DNA from: Stichopus chloronotus | Taxonomy: Eukaryota; Echinodermata; Holothuroidea; Aspidochirotida; Stichopodidae | DNA length: 64,000 nt | Assembly: GCA_021234535.1 (NCBI GenBank) | Contig: CM037833.1 | Location: forward strand, 23,466,918-23,530,917 | Reading direction: 5' to 3' | Shown: positions 36,225-64,000 of the stretch, in pieces | Position numbering within the stretch: the first letter of the stretch is position 1 | How the letters are laid out: each line of letters opens with the position of its first letter | Program-made: the position numbers and the translations under genes | Notes under the pieces: model-generated | What the model was told of the DNA's origin: nothing | Seen by the model: only the letters and a program-made list of their open reading frames with translations | Databases searched by the model: none

Positions 36225-36379
36225 CTTCTTCGTTCCATTCTCGTGGTCACCATCTGTATCGACATCCTCTCCATTGATGAGATGTTTGGTAATAATAAAC
36301 CAGACTTGAGGATAATATTAAGACCATCTTCATCAATCTTGTCAAAGGAAAAGCTGAGAGCCAGCTTAAAAGTTGGTAT
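36225..36379 (-). CDS. Orphan NLR C-terminal exon, homologous to 2712-2917
   Basis: Minus strand: a strong acceptor (pyrimidine tract then CACTTCCTTTAG), a start ATACC identical to the exon at 2917, phase 0 in and phase 2 out. The 155-nt exon is exactly 17 codons shorter than the other and has no stop. It encodes IPTFKLALSFSFDKIDEDGL, then IILKSGLLLPNISSMERMSI and MVTTRMERR. The donor here (GTAGTG) is weak. No NACHT or death-fold exon was found upstream (to the right) and no LRR exon downstream. It may belong to a gene whose other exons I could not see, or be a relic of a duplicated locus. Confidence 0.62.
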
Positions 36380-38365
36380 CTAAAGGAAGTGAAAAAAAAA
36401 AAAAACTAATAAAGAGCTTCAATACAATGATGTCATGTGAGTGAATGTAGTCATAATGAACATAAATATTATAACGCATTAATAACGTATACTTTTATTT
36501 ATCGCTTATAGTTACTCCAGTAGTAGCATTTTTGTATTGAAATTATACTTAGTTGTTTTGTTTATTTTTTGAATGTTTTTAGCATTTTACTTAGGTTCGT
36601 TTCCAGTGGTAGCCTGAATGAATTGCAAATATAATTTATTTACATTTTAGTAGTACGTTAGTTTGATAATGTTAGCTATTTCTCTTTGGTCTAGGTTCTC
36701 AACACACCTTTTCTTGTAAACTTTGTTGTTCTTCAAAATTGTCATATTTGTTAACAGAACTTGTGATTTATAATTCTTTTTTATTTCAGCACTTGCGTTG
36801 CTTACTATTTTGTTTGTCAATTACTGCTGGTTAGTTTCTGATAACGCAATAACCATCACACACATGATTCTCGTTTTGAATTGAATTAATAGGAGACCAA
36901 CCACATTCCAATGGCCATTCTCCATCGTAAGGTGACGAGCTTTGTTTGATGATATAACTGGAAATTAAGGACAATAAGATTTGCAACTCTCATACATAAC
37001 ATTACATTGTAGATGTACGTGTAACGTTGGTACGTTCTTTGGTCTGTTTGTGTCATAGGGACCAGTAAAAAAGCAACAGTTATGCAATAAGTGTCCAGTA
37101 ACTTGACTGTCAATGGCTCTCAGAAATATAGAGTCCAACTGGACAAACTATGGCATTAGGTACATGACTAATGAACAAAATGGTCTGACATTCGCTTTTA
37201 TCCTCTTTTCATCCAGGCAACGTGCCACACATTCAATAAAGTACTGTTCCACTTGTGTAAATGATGTTCAAGTGTCAAAAATCAAGTGGACATACGAACC
37301 CTAATCTGTTTAATCCACTGAGGCTTATTTCTCCTCTGAGCCAGTAATTATTATTACACCAGAATCCATCAATCATAACAATGAGTGGCGGAATGGTGTT
37401 TTACAAGTAATTTTATGAATACATTAAATGTAACAGTATTAATGGTGACAGTATTATGGATGGCAGCTCGAATGCAGTTTGATGGTTTACATAGTTTGAT
37501 ATCTACTTTTTCATTAACAATAAGTTATTTATGGTATAAGATAAATCTATCCTGAGGTATTTAAATCCAGAATTATAATCACCTCTTTCCATGTATTTGT
37601 TTACTTAACTAATTTCTTGTTGATCCGGTCTTTATTAAGGTTTTTTATTTTTTTTTTTTGCTTTCAAGCTATCTTGGGGTAAGGTTGTAACGGTTATCCA
37701 AATTGAGAAATAGTTACAGGTACATACCCGAGTTTTGTCTGGTATATGGTAGGAGATGTTAATTTTACGTCTCGAACCGGTTATAACACACGTCGAGAGA
37801 GATTCACCGATACATCACATGTAATCATGATCATTTAAGAAAAGGTATACTCAACACTGTCTACCCAGCATTAAGTGAAATTTTAAAGCGTACACGGATG
37901 GGAAGAGGAAGTGGTAACACGTGCCTCCAAATAACACACTTACACAACTTTGGAGCATCTACAACCTCTATTATACTCAGTGAGAATTAGCACTTCACTG
38001 GTATCTGTAACATAACAATGATAGTATATTCATAAAGTTATTGTCATCTGCAGTACAGTTTGGTCAATTCTTGAACATAATCTAGTAGACAAACATCCAC
38101 TCTTACACTTTTTGATCTGAACAACCCCACCCCCCATCTACACACGCACATATCCACCCACACACGCACACATACTGTGCGTAGTAAAGTTTACGTTTTA
38201 TTCCTGATTAAACTGCTCTTGAATCAAGACTTTCACATCGTACTGTCCTTTGTAAACTGTTTATTAACTTATCGCATACCATGAGTCGTAATGATTGCAA
38301 TTCGCCGTTACTGTGTGCTGCTATTGCGTCCCATTAAAATTATCAATTGAAATGGAAAAATCTTA
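36380..38365. other. Intergenic AT-rich DNA
   Basis: No gene recognised. There is a T run near 37646-37662 and short frames only. Confidence 0.5.
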
Positions 38366-38690
38366 AAAAAAAAAAAAAAAAAAACTTTTAAATATTCATT
38401 CCAAACTGCTTCTCCCCTCAAAACAAATGTTTCATTCTAAAGATAGATGAATTCGGATCATTTTACTGAGACCTTTCCTATCAAATGATAATTGCATGAA
38501 ATATAGACACGGTCTGATCTTATCATCGCAAACTGATCATTTAAAAAGAACACAAGTTAGAACCACAAAATAATTAAATAAATAAATAAATAAATAAATA
38601 TGTGTCGACTAGGGGGCTGGGGTTTAGTCGTCTTGATTATGTAAGTTAACAAAACGTTTATAAAAACCGTGTAAAAGTAGCGACTTGCAA
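38366..38690 (+). repeat. Segmental duplication, copy 1
   Basis: Matches 39440-40130. Shared blocks are ATTCATTCCAA.CT.CTTCT, CTCAAAACAAATG, TAATTGCATGAAAT, GGGG.TGGGGTTTAGTCGTC and AACAAAACGT. It contains an (AAAT)n repeat at 38573-38600. Confidence 0.82.
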
Positions 38691-39439
38691 ATATTTAATA
38701 TATTGTGTGTTAGCACTTGAATGCAATAACATCTTGTGGTCTGATACGAATTAACAAAAGAACGTGATTACAAAAAACAAACATGGTAAATAAGGGAACT
38801 GAAGATTGACCTCTTACAACTATGATTAAGACTTCATGGTCAGGGTATGGCAACTTGAAAGTGATATAAATAGTAAACTCGATCCTCAGCTATTAATGAG
38901 ATGCGGTGATTGCAATTCCTACAGTAGTGAAAAGTGAAATTTGGATTTACAAACCACTTCTTTTAGGGATAAGAGTGCTAGAATATGTTTTACATATTGT
39001 AAAAACTAAGGGAGATGGCCTGGGCGAAGGGGGCTGTGAGTACACAACCTGTACAATACACCATAGGCCTACTTATATTAAAACTAACAACTTGATGTAC
39101 TATGGTCGTTGAACATTTGGGCTATGAGAACTTTTCATATAGACTATTGTAGATGTCTGTCCTTTACTTTAATCATCACACAGAATTATTACTCAGAATT
39201 TCAAAGTTTACACAACAATATTTGCAGTTTTCTGTCCGTTTGAGTTCATTGTTTCCAGCAAAGGCCACCGTTACTGTATTGTATATGTCTTGAAATTATA
39301 CGCCAGCGTTTATCTTTCTGTCATCCTCTAACAATCAGTTCACCAGGAAACGAGGACAATGGTCACGTATATTGTTTGTAGCTAATAAGATTCTCAATTT
39401 ACACTATGAATCAAAAGCAGAAAAAATCGTTTCAAAGAT

Positions 39440-40130
39440 GAAAAAGTAATGAGTATTCATTCCAAGCTACTTCTCCACTCAAAACAAATGATTTATTTTA
39501 AAGAATTCGGTCTCAATAAAAATCAGAAGCCTCGGAGACATACGTCTCCGGGATGGTAATGTGTATTAAAGCAAGTGATGAACATGTAGCCGACTTTAAG
39601 AGAAACAACTTTCATCATGAATAATGATTGCATGAAATAAAGAAGAGGTTTGATCTCACAATGGGAAACTTATTCATTTAAAGGGAAATAGGGCGTTTCT
39701 TTTAGAGAAGACATCCATATTTTTGAAACCAATGTCTTTGGATGCAGAATGATAGATTATTCAAAGTAAGGAAGGACAGTAGCCTTCTCTTCAAGAAATA
39801 AGCTCCTCACAGATAGGAATTCAGTTATTTGTTGCTCAACACTAATTTGTTCACCCAAACTTTTCAAAATTCAAATGATGCATCTTCCGTTACTCATCAC
39901 ATGCATAATGTTTTGAGGAAATGAAGCTTTGGTAGATGTTTATTGAAAACACTGAATGGTTTAACAATGATTACCGCTATTTTCTTTTGTATGTCATGTT
40001 AGGGTAATCTAAACGCCCTATTTCCCTTTAAAACCACAATTTGGAACCACGAAAATTCCGTTCCTTTAGGGGGTGGGGTTTAGTCGTCTTGATCATTTTA
40101 ACTAACAAAACGTGCATAAAAACGTGTTAA
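39440..40130 (+). repeat. Segmental duplication, copy 2 (carries a MITE)
   Basis: Second copy of the 38366-38690 segment in the same orientation, about 1.07 kb downstream. It is longer mainly because of the TTAA-flanked insertion at 39682-40027. Confidence 0.82.
39682..40027. mobile_element. 346-bp MITE with TTAA target duplication
   Basis: Terminal inverted repeats AGGGAAATAGGGCGTTT (39682-39698) and its perfect complement (40011-40027) are flanked by TTAA on both sides (39678-39681 and 40028-40031). TTAA duplication is the hallmark of piggyBac-type elements. Copy 1 of the surrounding duplication lacks the insertion at the matching place (TCATTTAAA, about 38540), giving an empty-site control. 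It has no coding capacity. Confidence 0.88.
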
Positions 40131-40648
40131 AGGCTGTATTGCATCACCCTAAGCTATATTTTTACCTCCCTGAAAGGAAAATTCTCAACTGGTTCTAAGT
40201 TACAGTAATCTTAGATTGCCAGCAAATTCGAAAGATGCAGAGCAGCTCGTATTACACAGCGTACACAGGGATCCAATGTTTTGATTACACATGTGGAGGA
40301 ATGTAAGGCAGGCTGAGGGAGGGACTAGAGGTAGGTGGTTGGTAGAATTGGAACTGTCTGGGGTGATGCATTACAGCCTTTAAGTTTTGACATGCTTAGA
40401 ATTGTTTACATTATCATATTTGTATGCTGCCATCTCATATACAATGTGTCGCATCCTATGATGAGTGGCATTTTCCAAGTACACGCTCACTTCTATTTAA
40501 TGTATCAAGTCGCACCGTGATCAGACTAGACAGACAGTCAGCTCAGACCGTACGCGACCAGACTGTACCCGTTCAAGACCTAGTCGTCACTGTTATTTAA
40601 ATACTAATAGTTCTACTACTGTAATAGGCTAAATAGAATATGGGCTAG

Positions 40649-63268
<22,620 letters not shown>

Positions 63269-64000
63269 GTATCGAACTTCGTTTGAGACACTCAACCTAG
63301 TGATAGATTAAAGACAGTCTATGTAGTGTTAAATCATAGGTATTGAACGTTAAGGTAATCAAAAGCCAGGATATGTGATCCGTTCTATGAAATAAAAACA
63401 GGAACCAGTTTATTCAGTAAAGTAATATAAGAATGTGTCAACCACAGGCTGAGGGGACATGGAACAACATCATATACACAGCTTTACCTATAGAGGGTCT
63501 ACCCAACTATTACCGCAGTATCATTTCTTGAGCATCATTAATTTGTTTAAATGGGATCAACATCACCGTGCTCCCCCACTTCATTGCCTAATATTGTCGT
63601 TCCTGTGGGACAATGAAAGGATCATTTTTCACAAAATCTGAAAGAGAACTATGCCCTTATCTTCGATATATTTTAATATGAGCCTTTTCTCACAATTTTT
63701 GTTGGCCCTGCAAAATTCAAACTCTTCGAAGAAACCATAGAGTCAATCACCGTTACTTGAAATCAAACAGACCAATGGAAATGTACATGAATATTCATGT
63801 ATGCAAAAATGGGGCTCAAGCAGTTACTTTTTGGTAGTGGCTAGTAGACATATTCCACGGAATTTGACTTTCAGCTGACACATTTCAACTATTAACATTC
63901 CAGCTTTAAGTTAAACATCTCCCAAACACCGCCCTCTACTTTGTGTTCCACCAGCAGTTATTGAATATCTTAAGAAAGAAATAAGCCAAGCTGATTCATT
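63269..64000 (+). other. POLR3B intron 17, runs off the window
   Basis: No exon or repeat recognised. The remaining third of POLR3B should lie to the right. Confidence 0.7.

Overview
The window looks like animal nuclear DNA: genes split by GT-AG introns of 0.1 to about 15 kb, low gene density, many microsatellites and decayed DNA transposons. The best guess is an echinoderm, possibly a sea cucumber. This is inferred from a death-fold/NACHT/LRR-type innate receptor with broken relatives beside it, an expansion known from echinoderms, and from the repeat types. No single marker proves it.

Layout. (1) 225-22592, minus strand: a split NLR-type gene. Exons at 22535-22592 (start), 22014-22433 (death-fold domain) and 17749-19265 (NACHT ATPase) are followed by 2712-2917, 455-531 and 225-286 (leucine-rich C-terminus and stop). 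All phases agree. The roughly 15 kb intron between the NACHT exon and the tail holds a 6.4 kb composite transposon (4277-10674). This has about 49-bp terminal inverted repeats, a decayed P-element/THAP transposase and a 160-bp satellite. The intron also holds a palindrome array (12994-13777) and a 320-bp tandem dimer. (2) 23-36 kb: repeats, a plus-strand NACHT pseudogene (25107-26391), a perfect hairpin, a MITE, a broken BEL/Pao gag and an orphan minus-strand NLR C-terminal exon (36225-36379). (3) 38-40 kb: a duplicated segment, one copy carrying a TTAA-flanked MITE. (4) 40649 to beyond the right edge, plus strand: POLR3B, the second-largest subunit of RNA polymerase III. Seventeen exons encode about 717 residues, roughly two thirds of the protein. 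Its introns hold a decayed copy of exon 1, a GAATGCC-rich tandem array, a complete 3.87 kb hAT element with 8-bp target duplication (53665-57532), minisatellites, and a second copy of a dispersed repeat first seen at 29.6 kb.

The two genes are unrelated: POLR3B is housekeeping and the NLR is an immune-type sensor. The points most worth checking are the six-exon NLR model, the NLR relics on both strands, the POLR3B exon-1 relic, the nested transposons with exact ends, and the palindrome array. I did not find a clearly new biological system.
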